Assembly (NCBI GenBank): GCA_009363875.1 | Contig: CM018680.1 | Location: 62,276,279-62,340,278, forward strand | Length of the DNA stretch: 64,000 nt | Source: Mikania micrantha | Taxonomy: Eukaryota; Streptophyta; Magnoliopsida; Asterales; Asteraceae | Direction: 5' to 3' | Shown: one piece after another, positions 36,750 to 47,100 of the stretch | Layout of the letters: every line of letters starts with the position of its first letter | Numbering within the stretch: the first letter of the stretch is position 1 | The notes under the pieces: model-generated | Seen by the model: the letters and a program-made list of their open reading frames with translations, nothing else | Told to the model about the DNA's origin: nothing | The model's database searches: none | Position numbers and translations under genes: made by a program

Positions 36750-38977
36750 TGTAACATTTAGGGTTTTGTTTTATTTAGAATGTAAAAGTGACGTATTTAT
36801 AATAAAAGAAAGTTCGTGAGAATTTCTTCATTTAATTGTTGTTCTAATATATAAAGATACCTTGAGATATAATTTAACTAAACCTTTATCTAGATGAAAC
36901 ATTTATATATGGGTTCAAAACAAATTTTATTAAAATTTATAGTAATGTAAACAAACAAATAAGATTACTAAAATTTTAAAGTTTTATTATTAATAACTAC
37001 GAGTGGTTTAATTAAACCTTCTTATGATATTAGAATTTTGGAATTTTAAAGAAGTTGTAATTGCTATACTTTTTTAAACCTATTATAAGTTTTTTTAGAT
37101 AAAATGATAATATAGGAACTACAGGTGTCAAACTGTCAATATTGGAAAGATTATTACCCCCCCCCCCCGGTTCACATCCCTGTTTTTCTGGCAGGACTTC
37201 GCCGAAATCCGGCGAGCACCGACCAAGAAATCCCACACCCACACCGACTCATTTCGGACCTCAAACAAATGGGTTTTCGGAGCCCCATGGCCCAAACACG
37301 ATTCCTAACGTTTCTGGACCATTAAAACATATTAACATCATCGTTAAATTTGACTTTTAATTTCTAAAACCGTAACATTTACTCTACAATAGAAACCGAA
37401 TGTTTCGAACTTAATACCCCTCAAAATCTTACGGCTTTTACACATTGTTTCATTATGAATCAAGCTATATTCGTAAATTTCTCTCTAATCCACTAGAACT
37501 CTCATAATCGGCTCAAGAAATGACCGCGACTGAGGGTGATCTGAACTCGCCCAATACTTCACCAATCCGGGTTATTCTAGTGTCAATAGATTCGGTTTAG
37601 GTTTTAGAACAAAAGCCCTAACCTTCTCGACGCTCACAATTTGTGTGTTAATCGAATTGTATCCATTTGATTGTAGGGTTATTGGGAAATTTTGGGTTGA
37701 TTCCCAAATGTGTATGACATTAAACAGAATGGATTCAAAGCAAGAAAATACCCGCTAGATAAGTGGTAAAAGCGTTCGGGTTTGAGGGCAAGGTCTTGTG
37801 TTCGAACTGGGCGGGACCGGTTTTGGATTAAAACCCCGTATTTTTTATTTTTTTTATTTCATCATTCAAACTAACTACAAAACTTCTAAAAACATTCAGA
37901 AAAATCAAATTAAACATTGTTGAAAATTTTTACAATTTTTCAAATTTTATTTTAATTATTTTGCTATTCAGAAGATCCCTAAGGCAATACATAGACTTTT
38001 TAGGTTCATACACGAACTTTAGAACTTATACAAAATCATATTACAATGTAGGGTGAATTGTGACTTCACAAACCTTCATCCTTATTCAAGAACTTCTTTT
38101 GATCAAAGCTTGACATGTGAGTTCTTCTCATACTTTCCTTTTTACTTTTGTAAGTTTTGGGAATGTCACATATGTCTTATTTCAACTCAATGTATTCTTA
38201 GAATAAAAAATGATGCATATTACTTAGTTTGGTATAATGGTCTTAAGTGTTGTGCAATTACTTGAATAATAGAACATGGGAAGACTTTGAATTCTTGTAT
38301 GCATATTCATTATACACAAAAGTAGCCTAAGAATGGTTAAATACCTTCTTCGCTTAGACTTTGGTCTTTGTGCTAAAAAGGTGAAATGTGTACATTTGCG
38401 AACTTGTAAATTAAATAACTTAATTAAGGTCTTGCAAACCTTGATTTATAAGTTATTTTATATTACATGTTTGAGAACAATTGTAAAGGACAAAGAACAT
38501 TAGAAAGCACTTGATTACTTATACATGATTGAATGACAAATACTTGTGATGACTTGTTATGAATTCTTAGGTTTAGAATGCATCTAAAATACTTGTAAGA
38601 ACATGGACTTAGGCTTATTACCATTTAGACTTTGTAATGCATCTCTTTGTTTATGTATAGATATTACAACTTGTATGAGTGCTCACCAAATATGCAAATA
38701 GTTGACAAATTGTATTTTACATATGTGACAGGTAATTGAAGATGGGAAGACATAAGCTAGACTTATAGGACCAAGTTTAATAATAATTAAAACAATTTAT
38801 GTTATGTTGAACTTTGTTTATGTAATGTTGGATTAAATTTCTTTGTTTGAATTTTGAATGGTGGTTTGAATATTTTAATATGGATGTTTAAATATTTAAA
38901 CTTTAATAGTAGCCCATGAGCTTTTGAACAATCGGACTCGCGCCTCAAAGTATTCCGTCATTGGTTGGGGTGTGACA
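36750..38977 (+). repeat. LTR of the second gypsy element (2228 bp)
   Basis: It begins TGTAACATTTAGGG about 35 bp after the pol end and ends TTGGGGTGTGACA, followed by a Met-type primer site. Both ends resemble those of the Tekay-like LTRs. A 13-C run lies near 37157, and a tRNA-like (SINE) segment near 37750. Because pol lies to its left and a primer site to its right, it is both the 3' LTR of one copy and apparently the 5' LTR of another, or the product of recombination. Confidence 0.7.
37751..37860 (+). mobile_element. tRNA-like SINE segment
   Basis: An A-box-like CTAGATAAGTGGTAAAAGC (about 37754) and a B-box-like GTGTTCGAACTGG (37798-37810) are about 40 bp apart, followed by a T-rich tail near 37840. 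It does not fold into a recognisable complete tRNA, so a tRNA-derived SINE head is the better reading. Confidence 0.4.
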
Positions 38978-39173
38978 AATTGGTATTAGAGCCAAGGTTA
39001 TAGGGATTTAGGTAATAAGAAATGGTAACTAGACTATGACTAAGCTACCCAAATATGAGTTATCTCATATTACTTTTGATATGTTCAATTGATTGCTTAT
39101 GTGCTACATGTATATATTACTTTATGTGTTACATTTCATGTTATATATTTTGTTACCATTGGTTGGGGTGTGA
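38978..39173 (+). other. primer binding site and leader, followed by a second copy of the LTR end
   Basis: AATTGGTATTAGAGCCAAGG follows the LTR end. About 180 bp later the last 18 bp of the LTR (ATTGGTTGGGGTGTGACA) occur again, at 39156-39173. No gag follows. Confidence 0.55.
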
Positions 39174-40170
39174 CAATAATGTGTTATGATAACGAATGCA
39201 TGACGATATGTTATGATAATGAATGCATGATGATGATTTCTATGATGATGATTATATGAGGTTATGTTATGATGAGGCCTTACAAAGTTTGGATACATTT
39301 ATGATAATATCATTCTAAGATGATATGATGATGATGTTATGATGCTTAACATGATAATGTGAGATGCTAATGATAATATGTAAAGCCTGATGTTACGATG
39401 AGGCCATGTGACGTTATGATGATGTCATATCTTATCATGTGCTATACTACGATGGTAATCATAGGATGACGAACTATGATGATGTATGAATACGATGCAC
39501 TGTGATGATGATGACAATGTATGATGCTATATATTGAAAAGTTATGTTATATTATGATTGCTATTATAAGATCCAATCGAGCTATAAACATGGAGTCGGC
39601 CGGACTATAAACATGTAGCCGATCGGACTATAAAGATGGAGTCGACCAGACTACAAGCATGGAGTCGATCGAACGATAAACATCGAGCCAATCGGGCTAT
39701 AAATATGGAGTCGACTAGACTATAAACATGAAGCCGATCGAGCTATAAACATGGAGCCTTGTGCCCGCATAAGCCCACTAGTCATGTTTAGTGACAGTTG
39801 CTGCATGATGATGATGACTATGAGGATTATGATAATTACATGATATGGTTTATGGTTAAGGTGAAAGTAATGATGTTTTATGATGTTAAGGTTTTTACCT
39901 AATTAAATACTTATAACGTTTTAATTCAACTAGAACTCACCAGCAAAAGCTGACTTTTTAGTATGTATGACAGGTTGATGAACAGGTAGGAAGGAATAAA
40001 GGAGATCGTGGTACTCATCCAGAAGATAAAGTGGTTTATGGTAATCTAGAATGTTTTTGATACATACATTGTATCAAACTATGTTTAATTTCCGCTGCTT
40101 AATATGAAAGTTTTTGGTTTATGAGCTATGTGACGATGATGTAAACCCAACTCTAGGAGGTACACGGGCT
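39174..40170 (+). repeat. LTR-like debris with ATGATG repeats and a 30-bp tandem array
   Basis: 39174-39540 is rich in ATGATGATG and TTATGATGAGG. 39570-39765 holds about eight degenerate units of the form CTATAAACATGGAGTCGATCG. 39920-40000 (AACTCACCAGC then TGACAGGTTGATGAACAGG) resembles the conserved late part of the Tekay LTR (AACTCACCAACC then CAGGTGATGAACAGG near 10480-10545), so I read it as a decayed gypsy LTR. Confidence 0.5.
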
Positions 40171-40504
40171 CGGGGCCTCTCATCTCAAAACTACATTGAA
40201 GTACACCTTCACACACTCTCTTGTTTGTGTTAATGATACAAAAGAGAGAATATCCCTATTTGTAGTGTCAAATGACTAAAATCCTAACACAACAAATACA
40301 ACAAAATAATAACAAATAATAAATATAAAATTAATCTCTATCATTTGTTTTGGTCTTTAGGTCTTTTGGTCATCAAGTGTCTTAGCAATCTTGAGTTTTC
40401 AGTGGCTCGTGCGATGACTCGTTGCTCCCTAATCAACAAATACAAAATATTTCTTGTTTACGTTCTATCTATCCAAATTAACCATTGGTCATGACTTTTA
40501 TAGA
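40171..40504. other. no feature recognised
   Basis: Moderately AT-rich. No ORF, terminal repeat or RNA gene seen. Confidence 0.35.
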
Positions 40505-40707
40505 CCCAACAATAATCTATAGCAAAATTAGTAGGAAAAATATTAAAAAAAAACTCATCGCAAAATCCATAGCTAAACCTCGAGCAAAATCAAAAGCAGA
40601 TATTGTAAAATTAACTGTAGCCAATTCGTAGAGAAATTAATAGCAAAAATCAGTAGCAAAAATCCGTAACTAAAAGTCCATAGCAAATACCTATTTTTGT
40701 AATAGTG
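40505..40707 (-). mobile_element. CACTA-type transposon end (fragment)
   Basis: Read on the minus strand the end is CACTATTACAAAAATAGG, followed by subterminal repeats of the form TTTTGCTACGGA and TTTTGCTACTGA. A CACTA start with short subterminal repeats is the mark of En/Spm elements. I did not find the partner terminus, so this is a fragment or a one-ended remnant. Confidence 0.45.
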
Positions 40708-40969
40708 AAAACCAAACCAAACCAAGTCGAGCAGCTCAGTTTTAAAATAAGCCGAGCAACGAGCACAATATTTGGTTCGATTTTACAAGTCCGAACCAAG
40801 CCGAGCCGTTTGGTTTGTTTACGAACGGTTCACGAACGCAAACGAACACATATTATTTAAATAATAAAAATCAACATTTCTTAATCTCAAATATTGAAGA
40901 TAATCATTTATAAATATATAAATTAAGATATTATAGTATTAAACTAAAAATAACTTAAATATTATGGTA
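40708..40969. repeat. ACGAAC-rich repeat, left part
   Basis: It contains GAACCAAGCCGAGCC and ACGAACGGTTCACGAACG motifs. A partner rich in ACGAAC on one side and GTTCGT on the other lies at 42300-42540, beyond the Helitron. The two may be arms of one non-autonomous DNA transposon split by the Helitron. Confidence 0.4.
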
Positions 40970-42263
40970 CTAGGTTAGTAACCCGTGTAACACACGGGTA
41001 GACATATCGTTAAGATGCAATTCACAAAAAAGTTTAATAAAATGATATAATTACAACTGACGTAAAACATTATAAAATCAATTATTAACTATTTTTTTCG
41101 TTTATTGCTATCATATTTTCGTAGCTTTGCATGACATAGTAAAAGAGAAATAATAATCAATAAGGATAAATTTAAGAAATGAAAAAAAATAAGTTGGTTA
41201 TTGTATTATTTCATATTTGAATTTTAGAATTTTAAAAGTTTTTTAATTTATTGTCCATGTTAGTTTTTTAAATTGCTATAATGTATTATACGTAATTTAA
41301 ATAATAGAAAACCTTAAAATAATTATATGTAAAAATACGATATGTAGATTTAGTATTATATGAAATTTTATTCATTGTAAATATGAGGTCATTTTACTAA
41401 AAAAATACGTTAAAGTTTTTTAAATTTTATAAAAAGCATAAAGCAGATGGATTTGCTATCACATTTGTTTTATATTTTAAGTAGGGAAAATGTTATAGAA
41501 ACATAATCAACTTTTGATTCTGTTCCAATTAAATCACTGGAACTTTGTTTTGTTTCAATTAAGTAACTTAAGTTTGATTTATGTTATAATACTAGATAAA
41601 AAACTTGGATAACAGGTAATCTTGATTCGTTTAAGCTTTATAAGTGAATTTTTAGATGATTTTATGACCCGTTTGAAGGTTTTAGACGTATTTTAGACTC
41701 ATTTGGGCATTTTGTGTTTTTTTCAAAATGTTATAGAAACGGGTTATAAAATCATAAATTGGTCATAAAATCATCTAAAAATCCACTTATAAAGCCTAAA
41801 CGAATCAAGATTACATATTATCCGGGTTTTTTTTATGTAGTATTAGAACATAAATCAAACTTAAGTTACCTAACTGAAACAAAGTTTCAGTGATTTAATT
41901 GGAACAAAATCAAAACTTGGTTATATTTCTACAAAATTACCCCTTTTAAGTAATGTAAAATTGAAGGAATTTGTTTAATAATAAATTAATAAAACTTTGA
42001 ATAATTTAGTTGTTATACTTAAAATTAATAATCTATTTTTGTTTAATTTTTAAATTTAATATAATAGTAACTTATGATACAATTAATGCTAATAAATTTG
42101 TGTTTTATGATAATGAGAATTTAAACTTTTATTATGATGATGACATTTGTACATTAGTCTTATGTGTCAATACTTTTAGAGTGACATGTGGCATTTAGTG
42201 ATGTGTACATGCTAGTAAAATGACATGTGACATTAGATTTACTCTTTTATTAGGATTAGAAGA
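40970..42263 (-). mobile_element. Helitron-like element, minus strand, 1294 bp
   Basis: On the minus strand it starts TCTTCTAATCC and ends with an 8-bp-stem hairpin (plus strand 40981-40999, ACCCGTGT loop AAC) followed by CTAG, inserted between A and T. The 5' start and 3' hairpin-CTAG match those of the elements at 43005 and 48463. No coding signal is left. The terminal logic (TC start, CTRR end, hairpin, A/T target, no inverted repeats) is that of Helitrons. Confidence 0.65.
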
Positions 42264-42545
42264 TTAAACTAAAAATAAAACAGTAAAAATATACAATACA
42301 TTTAATGAATAAATATAGTAAATGAATTAACCGAACATAAACGAACGTAAACGAACATGTTACCGAACGCTCACGAACACAAATGAACGAACGCAGTCTC
42401 TGTTCATGTTCGTTCATTTAACTAAACGAATGGAATTTCCTGTTCGTGTTCGTGTTCGTTTCTTTATTAAACGAACGAACATAAACGAACTTCTTGCCAA
42501 ACGGTTAACGAACTGTTTGTTGAACATTCGATTTGTTTACAGTTC
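42264..42545. repeat. ACGAAC/GTTCGT-rich repeat, right part
   Basis: Dense ACGAAC motifs at 42330-42400 turn into GTTCGT at 42405-42465 and back to ACGAAC near 42490, giving a long imperfect palindrome. It is likely the right arm of the element whose left arm is 40708-40969. Confidence 0.4.
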
Positions 42546-42664
42546 TATTAGAAATCAATTACTACCTACTACCCCAAAAACCAACTACCCAAATTATTAC
42601 CTATAAGTATCGAACAACTTTTCCATACAAAACACATGTTAGAAAGGATCCTCAAGTGAAAATC

Positions 42665-42789
42665 ATGATAAGGTGTATTCTAATTCTTCTCTTGTTTCAG
42701 GCATGTCTCGCAATTAAATCCACTTCCAAATAAGTTGTTAGAAGACTTCCTGGATATGTCGGTGATCTTCCTTTCAAACTAGAAACCGG
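42665..42789 (+). pseudogene. truncated duplicate of SCPL exon 1
   Basis: The start MIRCILILLLFQAC and the end RRLPGYVGDLPFKLETG, followed by a GT donor, correspond residue by residue to exon 1 of the gene at 44054. An in-frame TAA lies at codon 23 (after STSK). About 100 bp upstream of each ATG are also alike (ATCAATTACTACCTACTACC, then AAGTATCGAACAACTTTT), so promoter and exon were duplicated about 1.39 kb apart. No further exons follow this copy. Confidence 0.85.
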
Positions 42790-43004
42790 GTACGTACACA
42801 ACATCTTTTAATATATTATTATTTAATATATTTGTTAATATTAATATATTTTTAATGTAGTAAGAACATTTTTTAATTGAAAAACATATAAAAATATAAT
42901 TAGTAGTTAGTAAATATTTGTATTTAATAATTGAGACGAAAATTTAGTGTAAGGAAGTTTTAAATTTTTGACAAGTGTCTTCAAAGATTTTGATTTATTA
43001 ATAA

Positions 43005-43648
43005 CTAGATTAGTAACCTGTGTAACCCACAAGTTGACATAGAGTTAATATGCAGTTCACAATAATTTATAACTACTTTTAACATAACAACTTATACGTG
43101 ACACAAAACATCATAAATTAAAATTAAAAGTAATTAGAATTTGTTTATAAGTTTTCAAAAATTTCCTTAAACACAACGTTTGTTGTTATACTTATAACTT
43201 TTCCATCTTTGTTTAAAATTAGAAATTTAATCCATCACTACTTTTCACCATGGATAATGTAACATACAATTGACCATGTCTTAAATGCCGGATTTCTTAA
43301 ATACATTCCAACTTTTGTAGTGATTATTATAATAATCATAATAATTATAATAAATTATGATTTTAAAGACATTAGACATGTTTTGAAATGCTTAATAATT
43401 GGAAACCGTTATTATTTAAAGTCATTATTAATCTCAATTATACACAATTATAATTAATTTTAGATAAATTAGGGAAGGTATTTAAGTGACCGATATTATT
43501 TAAAGTCATTATTGACTATGGTTGTGACATTTGTCAAAATGACATACGTGGCATAGGTATTTGAGTGATACGTGGTATGTTAATGATGTGGACAGCCTAG
43601 TTAAATGTCATGTGGCATTTAAGTTACTCTTTTATTAGGAGTAGTAGA
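43005..43648 (-). mobile_element. Helitron remnant, minus strand, with helicase C-terminus
   Basis: The ends match the Helitron at 40970 (TC start near 43648, CTAG end at 43005 with a decayed hairpin, A/T target). Inside, 43150-43278 on the minus strand encodes HGQLYVTLSMVKSSDGLNF and then, in another frame, DGKVISITTNVVFKEIF. These match the C-terminal PIF1-like helicase motif of plant Helitron RepHel (HGQLYVALSR type). It is broken by a stop and a frameshift. Confidence 0.75.
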
Positions 43649-43683
43649 TAATAGATGCATAAATTCTTTTGATAAGTAAAAAA

Positions 43684-43780
43684 ATGGTGAACGCCACCAT
43701 TAGGCGTCCTTCACCGACCGGTCCTACTAGACCATTATGAATTTCAGCCCTTACCACTAGGCCACTATCGTGAGGACTTC
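43684..43780 (-). mobile_element. tRNA-like SINE segment, minus strand
   Basis: On the minus strand TAGTGGCCTAGTGGTAAGGG forms a good pol III A box. No clear B box follows, so the segment may be a truncated SINE. Confidence 0.35.
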
Positions 43781-44053
43781 TTTTGGTAAGTAGGTGTTTA
43801 TTGATTATGTTTGGTTATTATCAAAACCTTTCATTTAATCTGAGTATTTTTTTTATTACTAGATATATAAATGTCTCACTAAGGTTATAACATTAAAATG
43901 AATTGTGTGGTCCTTATTTGTTTCAATCATATCCTTTGACGATTAAATATCATACCAAATCAATTACTACCTACTACCCCAATTATCATCTATAAGTATC
44001 GAACAACTTTTACATACGAAACACATGTGAGAAAGGATCCCCAAGTGAAAATC

Positions 44054-44178
44054 ATGATAAGATACGTTGCTATCTTTCTCTTGTTTCAGTCATGTTTCCC
44101 AATTAAATCCACTTCCAGATCAATTGTTAGAAGACTTCCTGGATATGTCGGTGATCTTCCTTTCAAACTAGAAACCGG
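44054..44178 (+). CDS. SCPL exon 1: signal peptide and N-terminal motif
   Basis: MIRYVAIFLLFQSCFPIKST forms a short hydrophobic signal peptide. RRLPGYVGDLPFKLETG is the usual mature N-terminus of clade I SCPL proteins. It ends in phase 2 at a GTACAC donor. The start is the only ATG upstream in frame, and the preceding 100 bp are shared with the duplicate at 42665. Confidence 0.88.
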
Positions 44179-47100
44179 GTACACAACATCTTTATAAATG
44201 ATTCATTCTAGATTTTGATTATGGTTCTAAACCTCTAGGTGTTTGCTTACAAACTCTACGTTCGGATGTGCTCCGGCATAGGTTCGCTAGAACGTACTGG
44301 TGTAATTCGTTATTTTTTATTTATTTTTTTCAGTAAAATAGTTTCATTTTCATTTCAGTTATCAAAAGATCGATCTATCACTATTTGTTTGTTCTATTAA
44401 ATTTGTTAAAAAAAGACCAAGATATCTCTCTAATAAAAAAAATATTTTTTTTAAATCATACATAAACTCAAAAAAGAATCACACCACAATATATATTATT
44501 TTCTCTCTCTGTCTCTCTGTGTGTACAATTTATGTGTCTACCTAACCCTACATGGTTTCATCATTTACGTCTTTTCATACAAACGCACACACATATAGAA
44601 GACTTTTTTTCATTCTGTATTTGTAAAAAAACTTTTAAAAAAATTTGATGGATTTAAACACATAGATTTAACTTAAATGAAAGTGAGGGGCTGGTTTTGT
44701 GGGTCTGAATGAGTCTGAATACAACCGTCACATCTACAGCCGGACACAACCGCCACATCACCCATCGTTTCTGTACTAACCCAAATTAAGAACTCCGTCA
44801 ATATGAAGCCAAATCTTGATATTTTTTAACATTATTGTAACACATTTAGAACATTTTTTTTCTTTATAAGTTTGTGTTACTTCATCATCGTTTAAAGCAA
44901 TGGCGGACACAGGAATTTTTGTCAGTGGGGGCATAAAACGAAAAGATGAAAACGACATGGTTAAAAAAGTTAATGGGACAGCTAAGAAGAGTCAAAACGG
45001 GTCGGTTAAAACAAGTAAAAATGAGTTTGTTAAAAAGAATATCATATTAAAATTAAAAGAACGTTATATACACTATAATCATATTTGCGTAACTTGAATT
45101 GCTAGTCAGTTAAATTCATAAATTCAAAAAAAAATTATTAATCTTGAACTATCAAGAATTCAATATGAAATAACTTGCAGTTCAAATAATTTCAAGACCT
45201 TGATTATAAAATAGTCTAACAATAATAACAAAGTGAAGAATAACCGGAAATTTTAATTTGATTATGGGCCAATTAATAAAATACAAAGAAGCCTAATTAA
45301 TAATTTTTAGTTTAATTTTTTAGAAGGGTTCGTATTAACAATTTTTTTGAGTGGGGGCCTTGCCACCCCCTCACCTCCTATTGTATCCGCCCATGGTTTA
45401 AGCGGTAAATATCGTTGTAAGTTTTTGACTTAAAACACTTTAACTGTTTTAAACACAAAACTTAAAACGATGTTATCTCTGAAACAATGATGAATTTACA
45501 CAAACTAATGAAAAAAGAAAGTGTTTTAAATATGATTTAATGATATGTAAAAAAATCCAAGATTTAACTTCATTTTAACGAAGTTAGTTGGGTTAGTAAA
45601 AAAACAATGAGTTATTAAAACCTCCCAATCATATATGTGTGTGTGTGTGAATGTGTGTGTGTTTAATTAATATTATTGAACCAAAAAGGGTTATTTTTAA
45701 TGCTGTGAATTTGTGACACGGCACAAATGTAAGACAAAACTAATAAGTTTTTGTTCAATATTAATGGGCTTGGGTTACCTTCATTTTGAACATGTGAGCC
45801 CGTTTAGCTAAATAACCCATATAGGTTCATAGGTGACCCGTTAATTCATTTATATGTATTTGATTATTTTTATTTTGTTTTACGTTGACTTGGCTGGGGT
45901 ATTTAATATTAAAAACATAAACTAAAAAATTGACAAGAAATTTTATAATTAAACGTAATACCTTTTTCGATTATTTGTATTTTTTGTTATAAAATTATAC
46001 TTAAAAAAAGTTTTTATATCCTAAAAAAATAACAAAAATAAAAAATTCGTGATAAACAGGTTGTGTTCTTGTCAAGACATGAATATTCGTGTCCTGTTAA
46101 CTACCGGGTTCGGATGGTGTTCGAGTTTATGTTAAACTTTTCAATATCATGTCGGGTTGACCCGCCTTAGTTAATTCAAAAAAACATGTGATCATATAAA
46201 TCTTTAATTTAGTTTGAAGTATTTTGTATTGAAGTTACATGGGAATTGGAGAGAAGGGCATGCAGGCTTTTTACTATTTTGTTGAATCAATAAGATATCC
46301 ATATGAAGACCCTCTTATTTTTCATTTTCCCGGTGGTCCTGGGGCTTCTTCTTTAATTAGTCTCATATATGAAATAGGTATACAGACAATGCATGTATTT
46401 GTTTTCTCTTGTAGCATTTCCGACCATATTTATGCCTTCAAAATTAATAACAAAAGTTTAACAATTTAAATAATACATGTATTTTTTTTGTTTTTAAATA
46501 ATTAATATGTGAAGTGACATTTTACCTAAATTGTAAATCAATTCTGAAGTGACAAAAATATATGTGTTGCTATAAAGGAAATCAACTGATTTTTAAGCTT
46601 AAATATGAGCCAGTATTATCTTTGTTTGTAAATCATTGTTAACATATTGTTGTATGTGATCTCTATGACATACAAACTAAACTAAAAATATAGATTTGTA
46701 GTAATATTTATATGCTAGGTTAATATTTCATATATTACACGGAATATTATTTAGTATATAGTAAAAATTTAGGTTTAAACATTTCATTTTTAGAATTGTA
46801 TTAAAAATTATTTTTATAAAGAAATATTGTTGTTTAAACTTTTGGGTTTTGTTTTTTTAGAAAAAATGTTTTATATAATTTTATTTTCAAAATCTATTTT
46901 TTAGTATAAAAAAATTATTATTAATATAAAGATTTATAAATAAAATCATTAGTTCTTGAATTTAATTTAATTAGTTAATATAAAAGAGAATATATAATCA
47001 TTTAATAAGAGATAGAATTATATAACATGGTTAAAATGTAACATAAGTGCTTTAATAATTTGACAAAAGTCATTTGAATGACTTGTTTATTTAAAAGTAG

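Noticed and set aside
44900..45097. 65-codon Lys-rich frame in SCPL intron 1
   Set aside because: It lies inside the hAT-like element and begins in its terminal inverted repeat.
46239..46469. 76-codon frame taken as a separate small gene
   Set aside because: Its first 46 codons are SCPL exon 2. The rest is intron read-through past the GT donor at 46378.
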